Positions 34,401 to 46,979 of a stretch of DNA of 64,000 nt are shown in pieces. Positions within the stretch are counted from its first letter, which is position 1. Each line of letters opens with the position of its first letter. The translations under genes and the position numbers were made by a program. The stretch spans positions 89,471,007 to 89,535,006 of the forward strand of contig NC_079148.1 of NCBI RefSeq assembly GCF_945859685.1, written 5' to 3'. The DNA comes from Eupeodes corollae. Taxonomy: Eukaryota > Arthropoda > Insecta > Diptera > Syrphidae. The notes below the pieces were generated by a model. It saw nothing but the letters and a program-made list of their open reading frames with translations. It made no database searches and had not been told where the DNA came from.

Positions 34401-35989
34401 CAACCGTCTGGCAGGTTTCTTTTGTCAGTCGTGGTCGGGGGTGAATGTTTGAAAATGGTACATCAAAAAATCGGAAAAAAAATTGTCCACGACGTTTTGC
34501 CTTCAGCCTTCAGCCCTCGGCTTTCAAGAATTTTAATCATTTTTCAAATGCATTTTTCAATTTAAAACTTCTTTTTTCCTAAAAGGTATAACCAAAACAA
34601 CTATACACCAAAACTTCCCCTGATTACAAAAATATCAGAATATTTCTCCTAATTAGAATGTGTATCTAGACGATCTTAAGGAATCTTCAACGTTAATGAA
34701 ACAAATAAATACAAAATCATCGGATGAAAATTCAACGTCATATTTTCACTATCACCGCCTACATTTCTAGTGTCTTCAATTCCATTTTCATTTACACAGA
34801 AATGTTCAATAATTTCTGAGGCCGCAGTCCCGTTAAACCATTTTAGGAATGTTGATGTTGATGAGTTAATGGATATTTAAAAATTTCTTCCATATCAATT
34901 TTTGATGAACTTCTGTGAGGCTATAAAAGTATTCTTCCTATCAAATTCCTTGACAATTCAAATTTCTTAGGACCGACTTTGCACTCATTTTACAAATATG
35001 TAGAGTTTTTTTCTCCCAACATTTTCAAAGTTTGATTACTGATATTTTCTATTTCCGTGGTCAATTTCTTCAAGTTCTCAGAAAAATTTGTAATTTGTCC
35101 ACTGTTAAGATCTTGAAGACAAAAACCTCTTGGACACACATTTTTGTTATCAGGAGATTTTTGATGTATCATTCTTTTGGTTTAAGTTGAAAAATGTATT
35201 TGGAAAATTATTAAAATGCCTCTGGCTCTGGCAAGCAGAGCGCTGAAAGTAAAACGTCTTTGAAACACTTTTTTTAATTGAGAAATTTTTTCTGATTTTT
35301 GTATGTATAATTCATGTGGTAATTATTTTGACCTCAAATTTTTTTAAAATTTGGTATTCAATATGACAACTGCGGTAGTTAATATGACAATTTTTGTTGA
35401 AAATCCAAATCTTATTTGACAATCCTTGATAGTCAATTTTGGAAGTCAATGTGACAATTTCTCCAAATTTCAAGTTGACTATCGACGATTGTTAATATGA
35501 CAACTTTTTTTTCTGTGAACAAATAATGCCATTGACTTTTGTTTAATGTCTGTCCAAACATTTTAAATTCATAAATGATTGGTAAGAATTTTGTTAAATT
35601 CAACTAACATTTTTTTTATAAACAAATATCTTTCTCAGCTAAAAAATAATTATACAAAAATATTACAAAAAAATTGAGTTCTTGGCTGATACAAATTTTC
35701 AAACAAAAAAGAAAAATTCATACACACCGAAAAATATCGCTAGAAATTGGTTAAATATTGATTTTCGATTCGAATATCTTGAACAAAAAGTTGACTTTAA
35801 AATTATTGTTTTGAAAAATTAAATTAAAAAGTTTTTATTCAAAAAATAAAATTCTACTAAAAATATAGTACCTAGTCAGAATTAGTTTGTCGTCTCGAAT
35901 ATTTCAACAGAAAGTTTTCTAAATGACAATTTGGCACCAGACAGTGCCATATACAGAATATAATTTTTCTTCCGGTATGGACTCTGACA
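31436..35989. other. Intergenic DNA, mostly unassigned
   Basis: No coding frame is supported; frames at 33,674-33,997 and 34,001-34,195 show no domain and lie in ordinary A/T-rich sequence. A cluster of an AATATGACAA motif at 35,360-35,504 is listed separately. The stretch 35,600-35,860 (TTGATTTTCGATTCGAATAT, AAAAATTAAATT) vaguely resembles TR-H body units, without termini. Confidence 0.45.
35360..35504. repeat. Cluster of AATATGACAA motifs
   Basis: AATATGACAA or a one-base variant occurs at 35,360, 35,381, 35,448 and 35,493. The perfect 9-base inverted pair GATAGTCAA (near 35,428) and TTGACTATC (near 35,474) lies between them. Significance is unknown. Confidence 0.4.
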
Positions 35990-37090
35990 AGGGGGTGGTT
36001 TGGCCTGCATCTTCTCCAACCTAGTATTGCAGAAGTAATAATCGTCAAGAGGTCCAGCCGCACACTTGCGCTCCCGCAGACGACATCGACATCATTGGGA
36101 GAACTGAATAAACTGCATACAATTCTTTAATCCGATGTGTACCTGTTTTTTGGCTGCATTTGCCTGTCGAGATTTCTCATCAAACCAGGTGCTCCTTGTT
36201 GGTGGTTGCTTGAAACCCAGCACGTCAGAGGCGGCTTCTCTCATTGCATCTTTGCAATGTTGCCACTGATTTTCGAAACATTGTGTTGGCGGCACAGAAC
36301 TTCGAGAGCGGTTACTTGTAACTCGGTCGGAGAAGAATTTGGCGATCTCTTCCGATTGTAGTCGTTCGACGTTGTACCTCTTCCCAGCATCTCCCTGTTT
36401 TGCCTTGGGTCTGGAAACCCGAAGTGCTTCCTAGGCTACAACGAGGTAGTATTCCGAGTCGATGTTAGCTCCTCGAAAAGTTTGGACATCCATGATGCTG
36501 GAAGCGTGTCTAGCGTCGATGCCAATATGGTCAATCTGGTTGACGGTAAATTGATCTGGAGAACTCCAAGTTCGCGCAAGTAAATTTTAATATCGTAGCT
36601 AGGGCACTGCTCATATGTTTTGCCGAGGCTCGAAGAACATATCTTTGGTGTTGCCATCCTTCTTTTCTGTGGGGGCGGGCGCTCATATCGTCTATTGTTA
36701 CCGAATTTAGCCTTGATGCGGATGGTGATGTGGCGCTCGTTGATGCACCTACAGCTCAAGACTTGTTGCCTAAGTCTGGCTCCAATGACAAAGCCGCATC
36801 CAAATAAGCGATGTTGGTTTTCGTGGTAGTAGCCACCATAGTAAATACCGCAGTTTTTCATTCTCTTTTTGCCCGGCCTATCCCATCGCATTTCCTGAAT
36901 GACGGTGATGTCTGCTTTATAGCAGTCTAGTACCTCCGCTAATTCTTCGTCTGCACGTGCGTCGTCTGTCTGAAGTTGTCAATAGTAAATCCGTCCATAT
37001 CCGAGGCTTGATGGTTCTTCGCAACAAGAAGATTTTGACGAGGTCAGGACGACGGCATCACCCAACGTGGAGGGCGTATTTTTCCTTCAT
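35990..37090 (-). pseudogene. LINE endonuclease relic (CFDP2/RTE-like type)
   Basis: On the minus strand from about 37,050: an N-terminal lead, then ADEELAEVLDCYKADITVIQE (about 36,965-36,905) and MRWDRPGKKRMKNCGIYYGG (36,891-36,832), the first motifs of an apurinic-type endonuclease. FGCGFVIGARLRQQVL (about 36,800) and HITIRIKAKFGN follow. Later come a second endonuclease part (YEQCPSYDI near 36,610) and, at 36,295-36,180, the linker to RT (WQHCKDAMREAASDVLGF). Several internal frame changes and a missing block make it inactive. It belongs with the RT relic at 2,342-3,410 by style of sequence. The copy stops before its RT. Confidence 0.75.
36075..36105 (+). pseudogene. Short opposite-strand RT fragment (ADDIDIIGR)
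   Basis: GCAGACGACATCGACATCAT on the plus strand encodes ADDIDIIGR, identical to the catalytic block of the RT relic at 2,708-2,734 by protein sequence. It lies tail-to-tail with the minus-strand endonuclease fragment. Only about ten codons remain. Confidence 0.55.
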
Positions 37091-37300
37091 GATAATTATC
37101 GTGACCCTATGTTAGGAAGGATGCCCCTATGATTCCGGAGGCACTTGTAAGAATTGTCCGGATTTATTCGAGAGACTGGCTAACCTTCCCGCACTCCTTA
37201 TTTTGGAACTATGGTCGTGGCTTAATTTTTGTGGTTTTGTAATAATGTATCATAGTCTAACTATAGCATACTACTCGTATATATGTACATTGTCATTATT

Positions 37301-39690
37301 AACTTCTTAAAGGAAGTTATTGTGATCGTTCCGATTTGTCGAATTGAAAATTTTGACATTTCTCGACGTTTCGAGGTGTATAGAATTTACATATAAGATT
37401 TTTAGAGAGATGTCTGTGCGTGCCTTTGTCCGTACGTTCGTATGACCGTATGTTCTGGAAGCTTTTTTCGTAGTCCACACTTAACTAAAACTTCAAATAA
37501 ATTTTTGTATGCAGATAATAATGCAAAAAAATGCAGAAATGATTCTCAAAAAAGTTGGGTGGGTGGTTGGTTAACCCAAAATATTGTTAGAAAATATTGT
37601 TTTTAAAATTCAGTAAAATGTTTATAAAAATCCAACAATCGGTTTTTTTCATAGAAGTTATGATCTACAAAAATTGTACGAAAAATTAGTAAACATTTGT
37701 TCTATTCTTCTATCTTTGATCCGTCTACAAAACACTGAAAGGAGAAAATGGATTCGTTACTAATTAGGCTCTTTTAAAACTAATGTTAACATCCTAAATC
37801 TTAAAATTCAAAATGAAATTTTAGTGTTTCGTAATCAAAAGCGGAATACTTACTATCGAGTTTTGATAAGGGTTTAAAACCATTTTGGAATGCAACAAAA
37901 ATATCTATGGAGAAAAGTTCAGCTATTCCTCCTCTTAGGGAACACAATAATGTTTATATTACGCTGGAAGAAAAGCAAGTATCTTCGCTCAAACCGCAAT
38001 CATACAAAAACTCTTAGATTTTGAAGATTCTATAATTTTTCAACCCAGTACACTTATTAATAACAACAGTTTAGTAAAAAGCTTGCTTAAAGACCTGAAA
38101 ATAAAGGAATCTCCTGAAGATGATGGAATAAGCAAATAATTTATTAAAAGCACCGCCTAAAAAAGGTATTACTTTTTTAACTTTTATCTTCAATGTTTGT
38201 ATCAAACACTTTTATTTTCCTTAATAATGGAAAGTAGCAAGGGTTATCCCTATTGCCAAGGGTGAAAATTCTAAAGATAGCTCATCAAGTCATAGACCTA
38301 TAAGTCTTCTAAGCAATATTAGTAAACTTTTTGAAAAGGTGTTAAACGACCGACTCCCGCAACATATTGATATAAGAAGCATATATCAAATTGAATAATT
38401 CGGATTTAGATCAGATCACTCCACCTCCCACCATGTCCTCAGAATTAGAAACATGTCAAAAACAATCTTGTACTAAAAATTTCGACGGGTCTAGTTTTGG
38501 TAGACATAGACAAAGCCTTTGACACTGTTGGGCACGATGGACTCATCTTTAAACTAATTTTGTTGAATTTTCCACGATATCTTATAAAAATAATTAGGAA
38601 TTTTTTGAAAAACCGAAAGTTTTTTTTAGTACTGGACTTGCGAAATCTTGTCTATTTGATATTTCATTTGGCGTTCCTCAAGGATCTGTTTTTGGTCCCA
38701 TTTGTTTAACGTTTTCTTATCAGATCTTCCTAGTCTTGAAAATACTGAAATTGCCTTCTTCGCGGACGACAATGCCCTTTTTGCATCAAGTTTTGTTTGC
38801 TTTTTCAGCCAGTCCTCACTTTTGGAGCACCAATGTGGTTCAATTGTGCTGGGACCACAACTCAAAATAAAGTCCTTAAACTTATACTTAATTTGTCTCG
38901 TTGCTATTCTACTATAAGACTCCACAAAAAAGCTAAAGTCAACCTTATTAAATATATTCTTTAGAAATTACAAGACAACTTTTTCGAGAGATGTTCTTTT
39001 CAGATAATTATCTCATTTAAAACTTACAATAAAAAGTAATATAATAATAATTTTGGGTTTATGTGCAATACTATAGTTTTTAAGTTTAATGTAAGGGTTG
39101 TTTTCTTGTACTGTTTTCCCTTAGATACATTTATTTATCATTTTTTCTTTTCCTCAAATCTCGTTGTAAATTTGTTAATTATGTTAGAGTTGTAAAGAAA
39201 TTTCGTAATTTCCAAATCTCTTAAATTGTTTTTCAATTTTAAAATAACATACAAATTATGCTACAACTAAAACGAAACTGAACTGAAACTGAAATTGATG
39301 TTATTGGCATCAAAATGATTTTATTCTGTGCTTAATTTCTTCCAAAAATCCAGCCTATATTTGTTTATGTAACAAATACAAATTGTAAAAAAATGCCACT
39401 AAAATTAATAAAAATTGGTTTTCGACTAAAAATCACGCTAACAAAAATTGATTCGAATATCAAAGATTCCATCATATGCAAAATATTGTTGTAAATTTTA
39501 AGCCATTTAAAAAAAAATCGACTGACAACTTTTTTAACAAAACAACAAAAATTGATAAGATTTTTTTTTCAACTTAAGCATTATTTATCTCACACAAAAT
39601 ATTGTTATGAATGTCTTGTTAAAGTTTTAAGCAAGACAATTTGACAGACGGGATGGGAATTAATCAGTGTGGGTCGTAGCCAAGCCTCTT
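37301..39690 (+). mobile_element. TR-H element, split by a LINE
   Basis: The head begins AACTTCTTAAAGGAAGTTAT at 37,301, then GATTTGTCGAATTG, the GTGCGTGCCTTTGTCCGTACG tract, TTTTTCGTAGTCC and ATGCAGAAATGATTCTC. Body units run to about 37,700. TR-H-like body resumes at about 39,340, with GCAAGACAATTTGACAGACG, GGGATGGGAATTAATC and the tail CAAGCCTCTT ending at 39,690. Between them is a LINE (37,760-39,300). Confidence 0.75.
37760..39300 (+). pseudogene. Jockey-like LINE relic inside a TR-H element
   Basis: On the plus strand: a linker with SPEDDGISN (about 38,113), the RT opening ARVIPIAKG and SSSHRPISLLSNISKLFEKVL (38,280-38,342), FGFRSDHSTSHHVLRI (38,401), VDIDKAFDTVGHDGL (38,500), and the catalytic FFADDNALFASS box (38,758-38,793). 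There are stops after QIE near 38,396 and several shifts of frame. The 3' region is noncoding to about 39,300 and ends in short ACTGAA repeats (ACTGAACTGAAACTGAA, about 39,277). The endonuclease half is absent, as usual for a 5'-truncated LINE. Confidence 0.8.
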
Positions 39691-41397
39691 ATCAATTAAT
39701 TGAATTCATTCGAAAACTTATAATATAATATAAACAATCATTTCGACAATCTCGGCCCAATTTACCATCTTTTATCTGTAATCATCTTTTTGTTATGATA
39801 TACTCACAGGGAAAAAATACCGAGGCCGAGTTATTATACAAATTGTCATCTCCAAAAACTCATAGCTATACGATAAAAATTGATTTTATATAAAAATCTA
39901 TGCATAACCTTCACCCTGTTGCGATATCAATGGAACAACATTTTTTGTTTTTTTTTCTCAACTGAAATGCTCTACGTTGTCCTTCTAGGAACAAGCAAAT
40001 GTCAAAGACTCAATTAAATAATAGATATCCAGTAAACAACTACACACAACATTACTACGTATCTATATGCATAAACCTTTAAGAGTACTCATGTACATAG
40101 TTATAATATATAGTCAGGCAAGGTAGTAATAAAAAATAAACGCGATTCAATAAAATAGACACATATATTATCCAATAGATACACCGTATATCCCGTCTAG
40201 CTCAAGGTGTATTAAGCACATCCAACGGATAGTGATAGAAGATAGTTTACGAAGCAAAAATAAATAAAACAATGATTGTTTACACTAAGCTGGTGTGTTG
40301 TGGTTTTCTTCAGCCTTAAGACTTTATATACATTAGACTTCTATAATAATTTCAACATCGAAGGCTTGCACATTGTCAAGATACGAGGAGCACCTAGCTA
40401 TATTTAAAAATATTTCACGGCTTTGAGGAGCAGTTAAAATAAATAAAATGATTAATTTGAATTCAGTGGAGAGTAGGAAGGTACATTACATTCGTTGTGT
40501 TGTGACGTTCCTCCTCAAAGGATGACCAGACCATATGTGGGTTCATATTTACAGTATGGTACAATTGAAAATACTCACTTCAATACATACCTACCTCTTA
40601 TGTGTTTACTCTTGTAATAATTGTTTACCTACTTTAAATATTTGTACCTGAATATGAAAAATTAATTTGATAGACGTTGTAGTATTTTTAATTCTTTTAA
40701 AAATGTATATTTTAATATTACAGCGAAACAAAGTAAAATATGTGAAGCCCTGTGTCTAAGCGAAAGAACTGCATTGTGGTAGTGGATAGTGGATATGTAC
40801 TCTAGGCAAATTGGAGAATATTTTCGCCATCTAATTTTTCATTTTTATGGGAAAAATTTCTACATGATCATAAAACTTGATTGTATGTTTTTTTTTGTTT
40901 AATAAAATCAAACAAACTTTGTAAGCTTTTTGATTTCTCTATTCTTGGTTCATGTGTTAAAACGATAGAAATAGCTATATGTGCAGAATGTAGATACCAA
41001 CCTTTGTAAATAATTGTTATTTTAAAAGGAAATTGTTTATGTTTACTTCCACTGCACATATCTAGTTCCTTCTGTACATATATTTTGTTCTTTGCATTAT
41101 TGAACAATTTTCTTTGTTTGATTTTCCTTTTTTGTGTTTTAAAAAATTAAATTTAAATTCGAATTCCATTTAAAAGTTCATTAAATATATAATCTATACA
41201 AATGGATATGAGCATTGAACTCATCATCAATTGTTTAAATATTTATACAAGGAAAATAACATTTTTAAAGTTGTATGCAAATACAAAATAAAGTTAAACC
41301 GAATCAAGTCCACAAAGGATTTTTAATTTTTTCCGCAAAAAGTATCTTTTAAAAATACAAAGGGATTTTTAGCAGAGGGCCAAATTATAATATACAT
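39691..41397. other. Intergenic DNA, nothing recognised
   Basis: A/T-rich sequence with short frames only. No terminal repeats, RNA gene or coding signal were found. Confidence 0.5.
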
Positions 41398-43918
41398 AAA
41401 AGACGCAGGGATGCGGCCCACACTTATAACTTAACATCCCGTCATTTGATTTGTCTTCTTTAAACTTTAACAAAAAGTTTATAACAATTTTTTGTGTGAG
41501 ATAATTCATTTGTAGTCAATATCTTTCTTTGTTCTTATAAAGACCGTTTCTTATCACTGTTTTCTTGTTTTTATAGTTGTTGAGTTTTTCAAACAATTAC
41601 TAAAAATAACAGCAGTATTTTGCATATAATGAAATAGTCTGATTTAAAAAAATATATTTTTTAACGAGATCTTTAGTCGAAAACCAATTTTTACCAATTT
41701 TTGTAGAATTTAGTTGTTTTTATATAAACAAATACAGATTTGATTTTTTTAAGAACAATATCGTACGTTATCAAAGAGTGAAAACATTTTTAAGTCAATG
41801 CCTCTATTTATTCATGAGATGTCTAAATTTGATTTGGCCTTCAACTTTTACCAATCTTGCATAGGTACTCTTCACTTTTTAGAGCCTGATTCCGTTTTTT
41901 CCAAACTTAGTCTATACCCCAAAGTGATTTTTGATATCCCAAAAACTTTTGGAGCTTTCCTCAGTGAGATTGTTTTTCTAACATAAATTCCATGGCCTTA
42001 CAGACGCATTTGGAGCAGATTCCTTTTTTTCTGAAAATTTCTGATCATTTTTCAGAGATATATATAATAATATAAAACAAAAAAGAGTAATTTGAACAAA
42101 TTAATGTATAATATTATTTATAAAAATAATTAAGGGGCAGATTAGGACACTTCTAAAACTGCCCCTCGTGCAATGTTCAAAAGTGCCCCGAGAGAGAGAA
42201 AAAACTAAAAAACTTGAAATTTTATAGAGACATTATAGATTGTTAATTTTCTTTATCGAATCACATCACAAAATAAATAAACATAACTTGAAAGCACTTT
42301 TCACTTGAAACTTGAAAGAAATTTATGAATTAAATATTTACATCGTGGAGCAAACAAAAATACAACTGCCTTCCAGAAACACACTTATGCTGTGAAATTT
42401 TTTGTGAGCTGGTACCGTTACAATATTAAGCAGATGGTTGTTTGTAATGGTGCTCCCACTTTAATATAATTTTTTGGATAATAAAAAGGTTTGTTGAAGT
42501 ACTTTTTTTTGAAGTTGTCCTAAACTGCCCCACTCTCCCTTACTACTTTTCATGAAAAACTGAAATTTATTGAATGTCAAAGACAATATTTTTTACAAGA
42601 TGTCATTATTTTGAAGCCAATATTTTAAATTTTTGAAAAGATATTTGAGTCGAAATAATTTTTTACCAACTCTTAATAATGTTCTAGGTTTTTATTGATT
42701 GTAAGAAAAACTGGCAATTCAATTTTTCTCAAAATTTTACCAGATGTCGGATTATTTGTTCATAAAATATTCGAGGTGAAAATTATTTTCTTTTTCAGTT
42801 TTTTGATATAAGCAAAAACCGTAAATTGATTTTTAGTGAGATATTTTGGGTTAACTAAATTGTTCACTTTTTTAAATTTGCTATGGTAAAAAAAAACTAC
42901 CCACTCAATTTGTTTGAGCGTCCTTTCTGCATCATTATTTGTTTAACAAAATATATTTGTTACACAGATAATCGATGCAAAGACTTTTATGAAATTTGTC
43001 CTAAAATTTTATTTTTTCAACTTGGTTTCTTTCATTATAAATAAAACGACTGGACTGTTTAAAAATATGTCCTGTATTTTAAGATTTAAGAATGTCGCTA
43101 CAAAAAAGTGTGTTTTCAAAAATATAAACGCCATTTGTTTTTTTTTTTTCAGAAAAAAAATAATTTTAAAATTTTTATTTGAAATTCGTTAGAGCGGTGT
43201 TATTTTTATAAATATAACAAATTAGTTTTCAATGTTGGTTTAAAAATATTTTTGGTATGCAGTTTTCTAGAGCTTATTAATATACAACCAATCAATTAGA
43301 TTTTTCTCAAAATTTTGTCCGAATGTTGAAAACAATATTTTTTAAAAGTTAAAATTTGTTGGAAGCCACAAACTCAAATTTTTGAAAAGATATTTGAGTC
43401 GAAATTCACTTTTTATCAACGTTGAGTAATGTTTTTTCACGTTTTTACTTTTTATAAAGAAAACTGTCAATTCGATTTTTCTTAAAATTTTACCAGATGT
43501 TAAAAGCTTTAATTTTCGTTGCACAAAATTGTTTTGGAGATAAAATCATTGTATTCGTAAAATGTTCGAGGTGACAATTTTTTTTTCATTTTTTTGATAT
43601 ATGAAAAAACTTGTTTGCTATCACGTTATAAAATATTATATACAATTTAATTCAAGTCTCTAGTTTTTTTTACTACATATTTTTTTCACATTTTTTTAAA
43701 CTGCTATGGTAACAAAACCGCTCACCCAATTTTCTTGAGAGCATCTTTCTGCCTTTTTATCTGCATAACAAAATTTATTTGAAGGCGATATCTCTTCTGG
43801 TTCTTGAGCTATAGCAAACGTACGGACGTACGTCTCTTGGGACCTTGAAACGTCGAGAAATGTCAAAAATTTCAATTTGACAAATCGGACCCATTACAAT
43901 AACTCCCTATGGGAAGTT
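41398..43918 (-). mobile_element. TR-H element, long copy with nested insert
   Basis: The tail is at the left: GACGCAGGGATGCGGCCCAC, then TTAACATCCCGTC and TTTGATTTGTCTTC. The head is at the right, ending ACTCCCTATGGGAAGTT at 43,918, preceded by GACAAATCGGACCC and a short CGTACGGACGTACG tract. Body units with TGTCAATTCGATTTTTCTTA and ATATTTGAGTCGAAA recur between about 42,560 and 43,500. A separate insert lies at 42,131-42,541. No protein is encoded. Confidence 0.8.
42131..42541. mobile_element. MITE-like insert with GGGGCAG inverted ends
   Basis: GGGGCAGATTAGGACA (42,134-42,149) is inverted at 42,516-42,531 (TGTCCTAAACTGCCCC) with one mismatch over 16 bases. The outermost TAAGGG and CCCTTA also pair. 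The interior of about 400 bp encodes nothing and differs from the surrounding TR-H body, so it looks like a nested miniature DNA transposon. The target duplication is unclear. Confidence 0.6.
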
Positions 43919-44869
43919 TAAATCAAGGTTCCTTTTACTATTTTAATGGCATTTAAAATTTTGAAGACAAATTTATTTTGCAAGTAAATTTTTTAATATT
44001 AAAATATATGTACTACGAGTATTTTCAATCTTCGTGAAATTTTGGGAAACTATTTTACATACAGATTAGGTCTTAAGGTATTTTAAATTAAGTTAATAGA
44101 ATAACTCAAAACCATATTTGTCTATTAACAAGATTTTATCCTTTTGAAAATCATTTAAAAGATCTGTATTTGTATTTAAAGAGTGATATTAGACAATTAT
44201 CAATCAAAATCATGAAAACCATAAGCTACTGAGGGTTTCAGAGTGATTGCCAATGCGAATGACGATGCTATAGCATACAAGAACTAACTAACTTAAGTAA
44301 ACTTACATTTTATGCTGATCGATGTGAACTGGTTGTTAACCCACACTAAACTGAATTAGTCCACTTTTCGATGAAATACCCCAACTGCGGATCTGGACAC
44401 CCTACTCTGCTCTAACAAATAAATCCAAGCTCTGGTATTTCTCTCAAAGCTTCATCACACTGTGTTAACAACACAATTGGCCACTTCGAATTCTTAAGTA
44501 GTGAGAACAAAATAATAATAATATAATAATAATGTATTTTATTTTTCAAAAAATAGATATAAAAACAATATAATAATCTTAATGATACAATAAATCTCAA
44601 AATTTTTAAAAGTTGATATTGATTTTATAAAATAAAAGTAATACGATATATAATAAGCAAAATAATATGACATTAACAATATTGTTGTCTATTAGATTGA
44701 CAAATGCGATTTAATTTTTGATTTTTTAGTTAATTACAATACAATGTTCATTTCTTTTTTATTTTGTTTTGTTTATGTTGATATTTATATTTCACATTAT
44801 ATTTCATTTACATATATTTCAAATTGTTTTGTTTATTAGAAATTCTCATTAATCTCTAAAAGATATAAA
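43919..44869. other. Spacer with a small LINE fragment
   Basis: Apart from the LINE piece at 44,290-44,470, this is A/T-rich sequence, including an ATAATAATA-type run near 44,512-44,535. Nothing else is recognised. Confidence 0.5.
44290..44470 (+). pseudogene. LINE RT fragment (thumb region)
   Basis: The plus strand, with frame changes, reads ADRCELVVNPH, then TELVHFSMKYP, then LWYFSQSFIT. This resembles the segment after the YADD box of LINE RTs (C-L-x-V-N-P-x-K-T-E). No other part of that element is adjacent. Confidence 0.5.
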
Positions 44870-46500
44870 TAAAGAGTTGTGTAGTTTTGGCCATTCATTT
44901 TTATGTAGAATTCATATTTCCTTAAACTTTCTTTCCCGAAGTAGAAAAATCTAATTCTTTTATAAATTGGACAAATTGCCAGAAGGTGGAAAGTATTTTC
45001 AGCTAGATCCAACTTACAAATTGAGCATATTTCATTTGTGTTATCTTAATCTCGTTTTTTGTATATTCATCATGGAACTGTGACATTCGTGCCATTTCTA
45101 CATTTTTTTCCCAAGCTTTTCTTATTAAATTTTCAATAACGTTTTTATGTTTCAAACTCCAATCAATTCTATTCCAGCATCACCAAAAACTTTAACCCAA
45201 TCATTAACCCAGAATGTTGACTTTTGAATTGTTTCCTCTGCTAATATTTGTGGGAGTCGGTTTCTTTGATAACTAAAAACTTTCCGTATGTAAGTTCAGA
45301 GTGAATATAAACATTTTGTGGATACCAGTTTCGAGGTGCAACATATAGTTGGTAGTGTTTTTTGGAAGAAATTGCATTTTTTCAGGAAAAAACGTAAAAG
45401 TTTTTCAACTTCTTCATGTTCACACTGATGATAGATCTCGAAGATGCCTCAAAAAATTTCAACTTATTGCTTTGGGAATATTCTGATTACTTATTAAAGA
45501 AGACCACGAGAAATTGATTGCATTTTTTAAGCTTGTTAATTTGTTTGCCAAAAGTTTCTTGTATTTAAGATTGTAAGTTAATAGTACCCCGAGGTATTGG
45601 TATTCATTCACTTCATCAATTTCGGAACCATTAAGGAACAATTCTTGTTCAAGCAGACGTCTTGCACCTTTTCGGAAAACCAAACATTTTGATTTTGACA
45701 ATTTAATAATTAACTTCCAACGTTCGCAGTACTCTGCAAGTTTATTAATCATGCTTTGAAGTTCTTGAGGGAATTCTGCCTATAGAACCAAATCATCGGC
45801 GTAAAGTAACACCTTAATTCTAATACCAAATATTGCAACCCCCAGGCAATTCGCTACTTAAGTAATTTAAATATATTGCAAACAAAGTTGGGCTTAGCTT
45901 ACAGCCGTGCTTTACACCTTGGCGGACATTAAAAAAGTTAGAACATGAGGTGCAATCCCATACTGCTGACTCAGTATCACAATAAAGAATTTTCAAAAGC
46001 CTTACAATTTTGTTTGACATACCAATGGATCTCTGTTTAAACAAAAGAGCATTTCTTGGAATCGTGTCATAGGCCGATTTGAAATCAACAAAAAAAGTGA
46101 CAACCTTCTTGTTTTGTTTAAATTTTAAGTGAACAATGCTATTTAGGTTGAAAACATTGTCAACGTTCGAGTATAACCTTTACAAAAACCGGCTTGATAC
46201 TCTTTTAACACATGTGATTTTTTTCAAGCCATTCATTGATGCGATTTAGAAGAAAGCTAGTAAACAACTTATAAAGAGTATCCGACAGAGATAAACCACG
46301 ATAATTAACAACTTAATTTAGGTCACCTTTTTTAAAAATAGGTACAATAACCGTCTGACGAAACGAAGTTGGAATCTGTTCCGTTTTAAAAATATTTTTA
46401 AAAAATAGCAAAATCTCATTAATAAAACTAAGGGTTGCGTGTTTATAAAACTCGAAAGGTATTCGGTCTAAGCAAAGTATAAACGTTTTTCAGTCAGTCA
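44870..46500 (-). pseudogene. LINE relic with near-complete RT, frameshifted
   Basis: On the minus strand: SFRQTVIVPIFKKGDLN (about 46,370), YRGLSLSDTLYKLFTSFLLN (46,305), a segment VVTFFVDFKSAYDTIP (46,110), then MFKQRSIGMSNKIVRLLKIL (46,044) and RQGVKHGCKLSPTLFAIYLN (about 45,930). A YADD box (45,803-45,792) is in a shifted frame. SKSKCLVFRKG and YQYLGVLLTYNLKYKK (about 45,690-45,560) follow. The C-terminus holds a cysteine-histidine knuckle, CSICKLDLAENTFHLLAIC, near 45,025-44,970. Multiple stops and shifts make it inactive. The lineage differs from the jockey-like and RNase H-bearing LINEs nearby; clade not assigned. Confidence 0.8.
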
Positions 46501-46519
46501 ATATTGTAGCTTATTCAAG

Positions 46520-46860
46520 GTGCTTGCTATCTCTAATCAGATCGCATATTATATAAGTTCGATAATCGGTGCCATAACTGGGCACTGTCTACTATGTAAG
46601 CACGCTATGCGACTACGCGTATTCTTAAATGACTTTTGCACAACCTGTATGGATGAAGAAGAAGAGGAAACAATTCTTCACCTCCTTTGTACATTTAATG
46701 CTCAACATCGAAAAGCAAAAAATACCTAGGAGAATGCTTCTATAACATCTAAACGATCTCACGTTTTGTAAGGGTTTCATTGATTTTAGACGAAAGCCTC
46801 AAGACTCATGTAGTTTCACAATGGGTCACGGACAGCCATTTGAACCTAATCTAACCATTA
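46520..46860 (+). pseudogene. 3' end of an RNase H-bearing LINE
   Basis: The 69 codons from 46,520 read GAITGHCLLCKHAMRLRVF, then DFCTTCMDEEEEETILHLLC. They match the C-terminal knuckle region of the element at 55,860-58,030 (GVLTGHCLIGRHAIRLGV, CRSCMDEEEEETISHLLC). Downstream, GTAGTTTCACAATGGG and CCTAATCTAACC resemble that element's 3' end too. Everything upstream is missing, so it is a strongly 5'-truncated copy. Confidence 0.8.
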
Positions 46861-46979
46861 GGTACTGCAACCGTAGCCATCTGCCAGATATTGTTTTTAT
46901 TTCTAGTGATAGAAAGAGGAATATCACATCACATTAATCACATTAACAAGCAATAAAAACCTAAGAAAAGCAATTGATA

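Noticed and set aside
42100..42541. GGGGCAG segment as a normal part of the TR-H body
   Set aside because: Other TR-H copies in the window lack it and it has its own inverted ends, so a nested insert fits better.
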